The position numbers and the translations under genes were made by a program. The notes under the pieces were generated by a model that was not told the DNA's origin, searched no databases, and saw only the letters and a list, made by a program, of their open reading frames with translations. This document shows, in pieces, positions 14,494 to 23,121 of a stretch of DNA of 59,309 bases (its first letter is position 1; the number at the start of each line of letters is the position of its first letter). This DNA comes from JASFBA01 sp036172265 (GTDB taxonomy: Bacteria; Chloroflexota; Chloroflexia; DTKN01), in contig JASFBA010000034.1 of NCBI GenBank assembly GCA_036172265.1, positions 1 to 59,309 of the forward strand, read 5' to 3'.

Positions 14494-15368
14494 ATCGCTT
14501 CCTCCTTTTCCTCCTGGGCAGCCTCTTTCGGACTTTCGGCAGAAATACGAGGAACAATCTCCAGGCCCATCTGCTCCAGGGCATATTCGATGCCGGCCTG
14601 CAGGTTAGACCGGGTGACCACGCCGGAAAGGTCGATCTGCAGATGCACCAGCGCCTGGGCCACTTCGCCGCTGATGCCCACCAGGATCGAGCGGGCCCCC
14701 AGGAGGCGTGCCGCCTTGATCGTCTGGATGAGGTGGTTGGCCACCGCCGTATCCACCACCGGCACGCCGGTGATGTCTATGATCACCAGTTCGGCCTGAT
14801 GGCGGGTAATGCCAAGGAGAAGTTCCTCCATAATACGTTTGGCCCGCTCCGTATCAATGGCTCCCACCAGCGGAAGGACCAGGACGTTCTCATAGACCTT
14901 GATGACGGGGGTGGAAAGTTCACTCAGGGTGCGTCTCTGGAGTTCTACCTGTTCCTCGTAGGCCTCTCGGTAGATCTGGGCCACCCAGAGGCGGGAACGA
15001 TGGGCCAAATCTTCGATCGCCCGCCAGTGCTTCCAGAGGATTTCGGGATTCTCCCGATAGCGCGCCTCCACCAGGGGCAGCAAAGACTCCCGCAGAAGGG
15101 TGATGACTTCCTGGATTTCCTCCACCCCGTAACGTTCCTGCACCCGCTCCCGGACCACCCGCCGGGTGAACTCCTCCAGGATGGCCGGGTTGTTTTCTTC
15201 CAGGGAACGTTGCCAGGCTTCCACCAGCCGTTCCATTCGGGGGAGCAGTTCTTCTTCGGCTACCTGGGCGTAGGAAGGGCCGGCCCGCTCCCGAACCAGC
15301 CGGGTCAGTTCCTGGACGATCGTCCGACGCTTTTCCTGAAGTAATGCGGCAAGAGGTTGATCACCCAT
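14478..15368 (-). CDS. RsbR-type protein with RsbRD-like N-terminal helical domain and STAS domain
   Basis: A 296-residue stressosome component. Residues ~1-150 are a helical RsbRD/globin-like sensor domain (PLAALLQEKRRTIVQELT at the start), a linker helix follows, and residues ~160-275 are the STAS domain. The STAS core DITGVPVVDTAVANHL holds the Thr equivalent to RsbR Thr171. The second site (Thr205) reads AQAL, so that Thr is replaced by Ala, unlike in the four other paralogues here. A short acidic tail ends the protein. Start at 15368 has AAGGAG at correct spacing; ATG at 15374 is too close to it. It overlaps the OYE gene by 8 bp. Confidence 0.9.
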   Translation of the reverse strand: MGDQPLAALLQEKRRTIVQELTRLVRERAGPSYAQVAEEELLPRMERLVEAWQRSLEENNPAILEEFTRRVVRERVQERYGVEEIQEVITLLRESLLPLVEARYRENPEILWKHWRAIEDLAHRSRLWVAQIYREAYEEQVELQRRTLSELSTPVIKVYENVLVLPLVGAIDTERAKRIMEELLLGITRHQAELVIIDITGVPVVDTAVANHLIQTIKAARLLGARSILVGISGEVAQALVHLQIDLSGVVTRSNLQAGIEYALEQMGLEIVPRISAESPKEAAQEEKEEAIWQLR

Positions 15369-16554
15369 CGTCATCTCCTTCGGACGGTATTTGCCGGCAG
15401 CGCACTCCGGTCTTCTGGACCATGGCCAGCAGGCAACGGTTACAGGAAATGCAAGAGGCCGCCTCTACCTCGCCCCGCTCCATCAGGCGAGGCAAGTTGG
15501 GTTGACGGATCAGGGGACGGCCTAGCGAAACGAAATCAAACCCCTGGGATAGCACTTCCTCCATCACCGCTCGCGAACGCATCCCGCCAACTAGGATAAA
15601 GGGAATTTGAGGGACACTTTGACGGATTGGAAGCGCATGGGGAAGGTTATAAGCCTCCCGTTCAAAGCGGACCTGGTCTTTCATCAGGATCAAAAAAGCC
15701 TTGATAGCGATCCGCTGGACCAGATTGAAGCCTTCGATCAGAGCATCCGTGGGGATGTCCCCCCGGGTGATATAGAAAAGGGCATCGGGGAAACCGGCGC
15801 TCAGTTCGATGGCGTCCACCCCTTCTTCGGCCAGAGCACGGGCGGCCAGGGTGGCTTCCCCCACCGTTAACCCGCCCCGGACGTGGTCCTGGGTGTTCAA
15901 TTTGACCAACACAGGGTAACCGGCCCCGACCTCGCGGCGGACCCGCCGATAGACCTCCAGAAGGAAACGGCGCCTTCGATCGGGGTCTCCTCCCCAGGCA
16001 TCTCGGCGTCGATTGGTAAAGGGCGAGAGGAACTGGCTGATCAGGTAGCCGTGGGCCGCATGGATCTGGACGGCGTCGAAGCCGGCCGCCTTGGCCCGGC
16101 CGGCCGCCGCTCCAAAGGCTTCGACCATCTCGGCAATTTCGCTTTCCCCCATCTCCCGGGGCGTGGCCAGAGTGTAACGATCCCGCACCGGCGAAGGAGC
16201 CAGCGCCTCGCTCCCGGTCACCTGCGGGTTGGCCGTACGGCCGCAGTGCACCAGTTGCAAGGCCACTGCGCCGCCGACCTGGTGAACTTCTTCCACCAGT
16301 TCCCTCCAGGCCGGAACAAGTTCATCCCGATCTATGAGGCACTGGTTAGCATAGGATCGTCCGGTCGGATGGACGGAGGCGAAGGCGACGATGGACAACC
16401 CCGCGCTGCCTTGAGCGATCCGGCGATGAAAGCGCCGCAGTTCTGGGGTAGGCGTTCCGTCCGGAGCACCCATTCCCTCGAAGGTTGCCGACTTGATCAG
16501 ACGGTTGCGTAATGTCAGGTTCCCGATTTTCCCAGGTTCAAAGAGGTTGGCCAT
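15361..16554 (-). CDS. Old yellow enzyme-family NADH:flavin oxidoreductase
   Basis: A 397-residue FMN-dependent TIM-barrel oxidoreductase. It begins MANLFEPGKIGNLTLRNRLI. Further motifs are LQLVHCGRTA near residue 97, the catalytic-site IHAAHGYLISQFLSPFTNRR near 170-190, and the FMN phosphate region LVGGMRSRAVMEEVLSQGFDFVSLGRPLI near 330-358. The Cys cluster CISCNRCL near 377 resembles Fe-S ligands of the larger 2,4-dienoyl-CoA reductase-type members, but the protein stops soon after, so the NAD(P)-binding half is absent. Start has AGGAGG with 6-nt spacing. It lies between two RsbR-like genes, overlapping one by 8 bp, which is unusual for this family. Confidence 0.9.
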   Translation of the reverse strand: MANLFEPGKIGNLTLRNRLIKSATFEGMGAPDGTPTPELRRFHRRIAQGSAGLSIVAFASVHPTGRSYANQCLIDRDELVPAWRELVEEVHQVGGAVALQLVHCGRTANPQVTGSEALAPSPVRDRYTLATPREMGESEIAEMVEAFGAAAGRAKAAGFDAVQIHAAHGYLISQFLSPFTNRRRDAWGGDPDRRRRFLLEVYRRVRREVGAGYPVLVKLNTQDHVRGGLTVGEATLAARALAEEGVDAIELSAGFPDALFYITRGDIPTDALIEGFNLVQRIAIKAFLILMKDQVRFEREAYNLPHALPIRQSVPQIPFILVGGMRSRAVMEEVLSQGFDFVSLGRPLIRQPNLPRLMERGEVEAASCISCNRCLLAMVQKTGVRCRQIPSEGDDDG

Positions 16555-16564
16555 AGGAGTCCTC

Positions 16565-17458
16565 CTACCTGTGCAAGCCGTTTTGTCCATATGATGCCGG
16601 AACGATCTTCTTGCGCATCGCTCGGAGGGCATATTCCACCCCACTCTGGAGGTCCGCGCGCGTGATCAACCCCTCCAGAGCCACACCCAGTTGAATCATC
16701 GTCTGAGCAACGGCCGGGGTGATACCGACCAGGATCGTCTCCGCACCCAGAAGACGGGCTGCGGCAGCCGTTCGGAGGAGCGCATTGGCCACGGCCGTAT
16801 CCACCACCGGAACGCCGGTAATGTCCATAATCATCACCCGGGCACGTCGGCGGGAAACCTCCTCCAGGACGACTTCGGTGATGCGGTGGGCGCGCTCCGT
16901 ATCCACACTGCCGATCAGAGGCATGACCAAAATGCCCTCCAGGAGCGGGATAACCGGCGTGGAGAGTTCGCTAATTGTCCTGCGCTGGACGAGGATAAGT
17001 TTTTCCTGCAACCGGATCTGTTCTTCATAGGCCTCCTGGGCTCTTGCCTCGGCCCGCTTGCGCTCGGCGATATCCTCGATAAAGACTCCCAGGATACGTT
17101 CCTCCCGGTCTCCACCCAGGCGGAAGAGAGAAAGGGAGGCGGGGAAGGCCTCATCGTTCAAGCGGCGGGCCGCGACCTCGCCGTGCCACATCCGGCCAGC
17201 GATGGCCTGCCTGATAGCCTCCTGTACCCGATTGCCACCCTCCATCAGGCTGGCCAAGTCCTGGCCGAGCATTTCCGAGAGGGAAGAAAAACCTTGCATC
17301 TGCGCCCATGCCGAATTGGCCGCGAGGATAATTCCTTCCTCGCTGACAGCACCGACCCCGTGGCCCATTGCCTCGATCAGGTCGGCCCAGAGACGCAGTT
17401 CTTCGTTTATCGCACGGAGATCGGCCAGTTGCTGAAGCAAAGCGCTTTGTCTCTCCAT
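16565..17458 (-). CDS. RsbR-type protein with PAS sensor domain and STAS domain
   Basis: A 297-residue cytoplasmic protein. After a short coiled coil, a PAS domain covers residues ~25-135 (LIEAMGHGVGAVSEEGIILAANSAW, then GVFIEDIAERKRAEARAQ). A linker helix leads to a STAS domain at ~165-285 with DITGVPVVDTAVANALL and VGITPAVAQTMIQLG, retaining both phospho-acceptor Thr equivalents. PAS domains bind haem, flavin or small ligands; none can be assigned here. ATG at 17458 has GGGAGAG upstream; a GTG at 17518 in the same frame lacks a ribosome site. Its STAS half is nearly interchangeable with those of its neighbours. Confidence 0.9.
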   Translation of the reverse strand: MERQSALLQQLADLRAINEELRLWADLIEAMGHGVGAVSEEGIILAANSAWAQMQGFSSLSEMLGQDLASLMEGGNRVQEAIRQAIAGRMWHGEVAARRLNDEAFPASLSLFRLGGDREERILGVFIEDIAERKRAEARAQEAYEEQIRLQEKLILVQRRTISELSTPVIPLLEGILVMPLIGSVDTERAHRITEVVLEEVSRRRARVMIMDITGVPVVDTAVANALLRTAAAARLLGAETILVGITPAVAQTMIQLGVALEGLITRADLQSGVEYALRAMRKKIVPASYGQNGLHR

Positions 17459-17551
17459 ACGGCTCTCCCGCTCAGATAGTTCAAAAGACCGGTCTTCTAA
17501 TCCGCCATCTGATAGCACGCCGTCGGGGGGTGCAAATCGAGCCCTGTTTCT

Positions 17552-18937
17552 TCATCGGCCGCCTCGGCCGGCCATCTCCTCCATAGGATACCCAGGACGG
17601 CTTCCCTGGAGCCGGGAAGTCGACCTCATCCTTCGCAGGGCATATTCCACCCCGCTCTGCAGGTCCGCCCGCGTGACCAGGGCGGAAAGGTCCACCCCAA
17701 GGGAGACGATCGTCTCGGCCACCGGGGGACTGATACCCACCAGCACCGGTTCCGCCCCCAGGAGACGGGTCGCCTGGGCCGCTTCGATAAGCGCCTGGGC
17801 CACGGCCGTGTCCACCACCGGCACCCCGGTGATGTCCAGGATGACGATGCGGGCCCGTTCCCGCTCGATGGCCTCCAGGAGGGCGGCGGTGATGTTCTGC
17901 GCCCGCACCGGGTCAATGACCCCCACCAGCGGCATCACCAGGACGCCTCGCTGCACCGGAACAACAGGTATGGAGAGGGCCCGCACCGTCTCCAGCAGGC
18001 GGGCCTGTTCCTCTCGACCGCGCTCTACCTCCTCCAGGGCCTTCCGGAGGGCCACTGCGCGCTCCTCCTGCTCGGCCCGGGCACGTTCCAGATCGGCATA
18101 GGTCCGCGCCAGTTGGGCGGTCATCTCGTTGAAGGCTGCGCTCAATGTCCCGATCTCGTCCGCACTCCGTACCGGCACCTGCCGCTTCCATTCCCCTCGA
18201 GTAACGGCCTGGGTCAGCGGCACCAATTCACGCAGGGGATGGAGGGCCATACGGTTCAGGAGAAGGTAAAGGGCCACGATGGTCAAGACGACGGCCAGAC
18301 CGCCTCCGGCGGCCAGAACGATACGCAGTGGGACAATCATCCCCCGGTAGTGTTCCAGGGAAAAGTCTACCAGACTAATGCCAAGGATAGGCTTTTCCGT
18401 GCCGTGGCAGGTTTGACAGGACGGTTCATTCTTCAACGGCAGGACGCTGCGCAGGACCTGCGTCCCGGCCAGTTCCACCACGATCGTGCCCGGCCTCTGC
18501 TCCGAGGGGAACTGATGGCAATCCCAGCAACCGGAACTCACTTGTTCCTTCGTCCCCAACTCCTTCTGAGGGATCGTGCGCCTTCCTGGAAAGCCGCTCA
18601 CGAAGTAGACCAGCACGCTCCTTTCGTAGGTGGTCGGCCCGGCCGGCTCCTTCCGCTTGGCGAAGATGGCGATATCTTCGATGTGGGTCTCCTCAGGCCG
18701 GCCCAAGTTCTCCAGCATGGCCTGCATCTGTCCCAGTTGTTTGCTCAGCATCACATTGCCCAGGCCGGCTCCGACCAACGCATTCAATTCCTCGGCCGTG
18801 TGGATCTCGCGGCTCCAGAGCTGCCCCTCGGCGTAACGGTTGATACCGTAGAGCGTTCCACCCAGCACCGGCAGGAGGACCAGGACGATTCCCACTGCGA
18901 CCTTGAAACGCAAACCCCGCCGTCGCCACCAGTTCAT
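17552..18937 (-). CDS. Membrane-anchored di-haem c-type sensor with HAMP and RsbR-type STAS output
   Basis: A 461-residue protein with an unusual architecture. TM1 lies at ~12-32. An extracytoplasmic domain (~33-202) of the DUF3365/Tll0287-like type follows, with two c-type haem motifs, CWDCH (137-141) and CQTCH (174-178). TM2 is at ~203-228, HAMP at ~229-281, a coiled coil to ~320, and a STAS domain at ~322-437. The STAS holds the Thr equivalents of RsbR Thr171 (T377) and Thr205 (T409). The design implies that redox state or a gas ligand outside the membrane is relayed through HAMP to the stressosome core. Its start overlaps the previous gene's stop (ATGA). The haem attachment is predicted from motifs only. 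Confidence 0.9.
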   Translation of the reverse strand: MNWWRRRGLRFKVAVGIVLVLLPVLGGTLYGINRYAEGQLWSREIHTAEELNALVGAGLGNVMLSKQLGQMQAMLENLGRPEETHIEDIAIFAKRKEPAGPTTYERSVLVYFVSGFPGRRTIPQKELGTKEQVSSGCWDCHQFPSEQRPGTIVVELAGTQVLRSVLPLKNEPSCQTCHGTEKPILGISLVDFSLEHYRGMIVPLRIVLAAGGGLAVVLTIVALYLLLNRMALHPLRELVPLTQAVTRGEWKRQVPVRSADEIGTLSAAFNEMTAQLARTYADLERARAEQEERAVALRKALEEVERGREEQARLLETVRALSIPVVPVQRGVLVMPLVGVIDPVRAQNITAALLEAIERERARIVILDITGVPVVDTAVAQALIEAAQATRLLGAEPVLVGISPPVAETIVSLGVDLSALVTRADLQSGVEYALRRMRSTSRLQGSRPGYPMEEMAGRGGR

Positions 18938-20052
18938 GTCCGACCACCCCCGATGCTCAAAGCGTATTCCAACCCTTCCTGGAGGCTGGCCCGGGTCACG
19001 ATACCCTGGAGGTTCACTCCCAGTTCGATGAGCGTCTGAGCCACCTCGGCCCGAATCCCCACCAGCACCGGCGTTGCTCCCAGGAGACGGGCCCCCTGGG
19101 CTGTCTGCACCAGGGCGTTGGCTACTGCCGTGTCCACCATCGGCACGCCGGTGATGTCCAGAATGGCTATACGGGCCTGTTCCCGGACGATGCCGTGGAG
19201 CACCTGATCCATCACGATGCGCGCCCGTTCGCTGTCCATCGTTCCGATGAGCGGGGTCAGGATGACGCCCTGGAAGATGGGGAGCACCGGACTGCCTACC
19301 TCTCGAATCACCTTCATACTGGTCTGAAGTTGCTCCAGCGCCCGGCTCAATTCGGCCGTGCGGGAGGCCACCTCTTCCTCCAGGCTGAGGCGATAGCGTT
19401 CCAGTTCGGCCGTCTGGGCCTGGGAACGTTCCACCGCCCGGCGCAGGCTATGGGAAGTGACCCAGGAGAGGAAGGCGGCAGCGTAGTAGGTGATGATGAC
19501 GTTGGCCGTGTCGTTCCAGAAGCGCCGGAGAACAAAGGGGTCCTGCGGCCGATGCCAGAGGGCGAAGAGGTCGATGCGGGCCTGGAAGAAAGGAATGGGC
19601 CAGACCTGGTAAAATTCCAGGAAGGAAAGAATCCCAAAGGCCAGCGCCGCCAGGGTGGTGAAGATCAGGGCCGGCGGCGGTTCCAGGAGGATGGCCGCCA
19701 CCATGATCGGCCAGACGAGAAGGAAAGGAATCGGCCCCCGGGTACCATAAAAGGCCACGCAAAAGACCAGCATGGCTAGAAGGGCAAGGATAAGGAGGAC
19801 GGCCCCCAGGTGGTAGTGGGCCCGCCGGGCCAGAAAGTACCCCAAGACGGAAAAAGCGGCACAGGTCAGGGTCAGCCCCACCATGAGGGGGGTGTAGTGA
19901 GGATAGTCCTGAAGCGTGTCCGAGAGAATCACGCCGATCAAGAGGGCGGTTGCTCCCAGTTGTACCAGGAGAAGTGTCCGGAAGAGCCGTAACCGCCGTT
20001 CCTGCTCTTCCGGTAGAAGTTTCGAAAAAAGACGGGCTTTCAGCCGGTCCAT
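18934..20052 (-). CDS. Polytopic membrane protein with C-terminal RsbR-type STAS domain
   Basis: A 372-residue protein. Residues ~25-205 hold about five to six transmembrane helices (LLLVQLGATALLIGVIL, LLILALLAMLVFCVAFYG, LVWPIMVAAILL, LIFTTLAALAFGILSFL, VIITYYAAAFLSWV). A coiled coil of ~205-255 follows, then STAS at ~257-368 with DITGVPMVDTAVANALV and VGIRAEVAQTLIELG; both Thr equivalents are kept. The membrane part recalls MASE-type sensors but I cannot name it. It has its own promoter (20077-20105), and AGAGGCAGAGCG precedes the ATG. It overlaps the di-haem gene by 4 bp. Confidence 0.9.
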   Translation of the reverse strand: MDRLKARLFSKLLPEEQERRLRLFRTLLLVQLGATALLIGVILSDTLQDYPHYTPLMVGLTLTCAAFSVLGYFLARRAHYHLGAVLLILALLAMLVFCVAFYGTRGPIPFLLVWPIMVAAILLEPPPALIFTTLAALAFGILSFLEFYQVWPIPFFQARIDLFALWHRPQDPFVLRRFWNDTANVIITYYAAAFLSWVTSHSLRRAVERSQAQTAELERYRLSLEEEVASRTAELSRALEQLQTSMKVIREVGSPVLPIFQGVILTPLIGTMDSERARIVMDQVLHGIVREQARIAILDITGVPMVDTAVANALVQTAQGARLLGATPVLVGIRAEVAQTLIELGVNLQGIVTRASLQEGLEYALSIGGGRT

Positions 20053-20076
20053 CGCTCTGCCTCTTTTACACCTTGT

Positions 20077-20105
20077 TCTATAGCATATTTTCGACCGTTT
20101 GACAA
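20077..20105 (-). promoter_or_regulatory. Internal promoter within the stressosome gene run
   Basis: On the minus strand TTGTCA (20105-20100) and TATAGA (20082-20077) are 17 bp apart, with TGC before the -10. It lies in the 63-bp gap between the GAF-STAS and membrane-STAS genes. Confidence 0.6.
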
Positions 20106-20115
20106 GTTTGTAAGG

Positions 20116-23112
20116 TTAGGTTTTCTTCCTCGGCCAGGCCGGCGGGGTGGGCGGAAGGGCGGTGGGCAGGCCCGGCCGGCGCGACCGGCCGATGCGCTTC
20201 ACGGCATAGGCCAGCCCTTCCCGCAGGTTAGCCCGGGTAACGATGCCCTGGAGGTTCACCCCCAGGCCGACCAGTGTCTGGGCCACCTCCGGCCGGATGC
20301 CCACCAGCACGGCTTCCCCGCCCAGGAGACGCACTGCCTGCACCGCCTGAAGAAGCATCTGGGCCACGGCCGTGTCCACCACCGGCACCCCGGTAATGTC
20401 CACCAGCACCACCTGCGCCCGCTGCTGTTCCACTTCTCCCATCAGGCGTTCCAGAATTTGCCGGCCACGCTGGCTGTCAATGCTTCCTACCAGAGGGGCC
20501 AACAAAACTCCCTCCAGAAGGGGGACTACCGGCGTGGAGAGTTCCTGAATCAGTTGCAACAACTGGGCCTGGGTCTCGGCCGTCTCCTGAAGTTCCTGGA
20601 GCACCTTCTGCATCTGGCGGAACATATAGGCGTTGGCCACGGCAACGGCGGCCTGATCGGCCAGGGTCTGCAGGAGGCGCAGTTCCTCGGGGGTGAAGTG
20701 GTGGGTAACAAAGTAGGCTACGTTGAGCACACCCACTACCTCCCCGGCCCGCACCAGCGGCACGCTGGCCAGGGAGCGCAGGTTTCCGACCTGTTCAGGT
20801 TCGCGGGCATAGAGAGGATGGGTAAGCACGTCCTCCACCACCATCATCTTGCCGCTCCGGGCCACGGCAGCGGTCAGGCCATTCCTGCGCGGCATCGGGG
20901 CCAGGAGGCCGCGCTCTCCGGTGGCACTGGCCCCCGTAGCCAGGGTGAATTCGTCCCGACCGGCATCGTAGAGGAAGATGAGGACGTTATTGGGCCGAAG
21001 GAGCGCGATGGCCGCATCGGCGATGGCCTCCAACACCTCGGAGAGGTCCTGGGTGGAGGCCAACTTCAGGCCGACCTCCTGCAAGGCGGAGAGTTGAGCC
21101 ACCCGCTTCTGGGCCTCCTGGTAGAGGTGAGCGTTTTCGACCGCCGCCGAGACCTGCCGGGCTAGGCCGTCGAGCAGGCGCAAGTCGGAGGCGGTAAAAG
21201 CACCTGTCTGGGAGCAGTTATCCAGGCTGATCACCCCGATGACGCCTTCCCGGCCCGTCAACGGCGCAGCCATCATGGAGCGAATCTCGCTGCTGGCCGG
21301 AGCATCCCGGAAGCGGGGGTCCTGTCGGGGGTCAGCCAGGATATCGCTACGGCCCTCCTGGAAAACCCAGCCGGCGAAGCCTTCGCCTGGACGCAGGCGG
21401 ACCTGTTCTACCACCTCCGGGGCGTACCCTTGCTGGGCACAGATGACCAGTTCCCCGCTTCCCGGGTCCAGCAGGAAAACCGAACCCCGTTCAGCCGGAG
21501 GGATGGTACGGATGGCCGCCTCCAGCACCGAGGGCAAAAGTTCCCGGAGATCCAAAAGCATCCCCAGCGAACGGCTGACCTCCAGGAGGGTATTAACCTC
21601 CTGCAAGCGACGCTGGGCCTCCTGATGGAGGCGGGCGTTTTCGATGGCGGCGGCAGCCTGGTGGGCGATCATCTCCAGCACCCGCCGGTGGTGTTCGTCA
21701 AAGGCCTCCGGCCGGTAACTCTGGGCGGCGATCACCCCGATGGCCTCGCCCCGGGAGAGCATCGGCACCCCCAGCCAGGAGCGCACCGGCTCCCCGAGGG
21801 CGATGGCGATCCGGCGCAACTCCTCGCCGGCCTCTTTTTCCCAATCGCGGATAAAGAGCGTCTCCCGATGGTCCAGCACCCAGCCGGTCAGGCCGCCTTT
21901 TTCGGCCCGGAAGGGGGGAATTCTCTCCCCTTTGTCGTACACAAGTTCAAAGGAGATCATCCCTGTTTCCGGGGCATATAGGGCTACATAAAATCCGGAG
22001 GTGTCCATCACCACGCCGGCCTGTTCGTAGATCGACTGCAGAATCTCCTCCAGGCCCAGGCGGCCGGCCGAAGCGGCCCCGATGCGGTAGAGGGCTTCCA
22101 TCTCCTCAGCCCGGCGGCGGGCCTCCCGGTAGAGGCGGGCATTCTGAACGGCTACGGCAGCCTGGGAGGCGATGGTAGAGAGAATGCGCAGGTGGCCCTC
22201 GTCATAGGCTCCTTCCCGAGTGTAACTCTGTACGGCGATCACGCCGACGACGTGCTCCCGGAAGAGCATGGGGACGCCCAGCCACGATTTAGAGGGCCGG
22301 CCGATGCGGGCGATGCCCTGTTCACGGAGGAATTCGTCGGGTCCGGAGGGGAAAAGGAGCGGCCGGCCGGTCCGCGCAATGTATCCGGTCAACCCCTGCT
22401 CTACGCTCAGGGTGCTTTTGGGCTGTCGTACTCCCTCCTCCTGGTCAATTTCAAAGTACAGGGTACGCGTTTCCCAATCACAGAGGGCAATGTAGAAGTT
22501 GGTCGTATCCATCAGCCGACTGGCCTGCTGGTAGATGAGTTCCAAAAGTTCGTCCAATTCCATGGTCGAACTGATGGCCTGCCCGACCTCGTTCAGGACT
22601 TCCAGTTCGATCACCCTTCGCCGGGCTTCCTCATAGGCGCGGCGAAGGGCCTCCTGTTGCTCCAAAAGGAGGCGCTGTTGGCGATCACCAAAACTTCCGG
22701 TAACCCGGAGGAGGTAGAGGGCCAGGAATTTGCTCAGAGCGACGATGGCCTGATCGAGGCGCGGATCGTCGGCATAAGCCTGGGAGAGGGCGGTGAGGAG
22801 GCTTTGGCGCAGGAAGGAAAGCCACTCCCCTAAGAGGACGTGGCTGAGGCCGTGCAAGGCCATCGCCTCGCCATAGGTCCGTCCAGACTCCCAGCCCTCG
22901 GCCGGGCGGCCCTCGGCAAGGGCCTGGAGCAGAGCATGGGCAGCGGAAAGGGTCTCCTGGCGCAGGTCTATAGCCGTAGCAGCCTCTTCCCCGGCCAGGA
23001 AGCCATCTAGAGCGCTGGCCCACTGGGCCGTCAGGGCCGGAAGGTGGGCCCACAGACGACGTCCCACTTCGCCCAGGAGTTCCTGTTCCTGAAGACTCTG
23101 TTCAGAGACCAC
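20116..23112 (-). CDS. Multi-GAF signalling protein with RsbR-type STAS output
   Basis: A 998-residue cytoplasmic protein. The N-terminal ~150 residues are helical and resemble an RsbRD-type domain. Four GAF domains follow at about 170-330, 345-500, 512-665 and 680-835, each closing with a version of ASQAAVAVQNARLY. A STAS domain lies at ~860-970 with DITGVPVVDTAVAQMLL and VGIRPEVAQTLVGLG, retaining both Thr equivalents. The C-terminal tail is Pro-rich. GAF domains bind nucleotides, haem or small molecules and the four here diverge, so several inputs are possible. GTG at 23112 is taken as start, with only a modest AGAAGAG ribosome site. It lies 9 bp after the second rsbT-like gene. Confidence 0.9.
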   Translation of the reverse strand: MVSEQSLQEQELLGEVGRRLWAHLPALTAQWASALDGFLAGEEAATAIDLRQETLSAAHALLQALAEGRPAEGWESGRTYGEAMALHGLSHVLLGEWLSFLRQSLLTALSQAYADDPRLDQAIVALSKFLALYLLRVTGSFGDRQQRLLLEQQEALRRAYEEARRRVIELEVLNEVGQAISSTMELDELLELIYQQASRLMDTTNFYIALCDWETRTLYFEIDQEEGVRQPKSTLSVEQGLTGYIARTGRPLLFPSGPDEFLREQGIARIGRPSKSWLGVPMLFREHVVGVIAVQSYTREGAYDEGHLRILSTIASQAAVAVQNARLYREARRRAEEMEALYRIGAASAGRLGLEEILQSIYEQAGVVMDTSGFYVALYAPETGMISFELVYDKGERIPPFRAEKGGLTGWVLDHRETLFIRDWEKEAGEELRRIAIALGEPVRSWLGVPMLSRGEAIGVIAAQSYRPEAFDEHHRRVLEMIAHQAAAAIENARLHQEAQRRLQEVNTLLEVSRSLGMLLDLRELLPSVLEAAIRTIPPAERGSVFLLDPGSGELVICAQQGYAPEVVEQVRLRPGEGFAGWVFQEGRSDILADPRQDPRFRDAPASSEIRSMMAAPLTGREGVIGVISLDNCSQTGAFTASDLRLLDGLARQVSAAVENAHLYQEAQKRVAQLSALQEVGLKLASTQDLSEVLEAIADAAIALLRPNNVLIFLYDAGRDEFTLATGASATGERGLLAPMPRRNGLTAAVARSGKMMVVEDVLTHPLYAREPEQVGNLRSLASVPLVRAGEVVGVLNVAYFVTHHFTPEELRLLQTLADQAAVAVANAYMFRQMQKVLQELQETAETQAQLLQLIQELSTPVVPLLEGVLLAPLVGSIDSQRGRQILERLMGEVEQQRAQVVLVDITGVPVVDTAVAQMLLQAVQAVRLLGGEAVLVGIRPEVAQTLVGLGVNLQGIVTRANLREGLAYAVKRIGRSRRPGLPTALPPTPPAWPRKKT

Positions 23113-23121
23113 TGGACTCTT

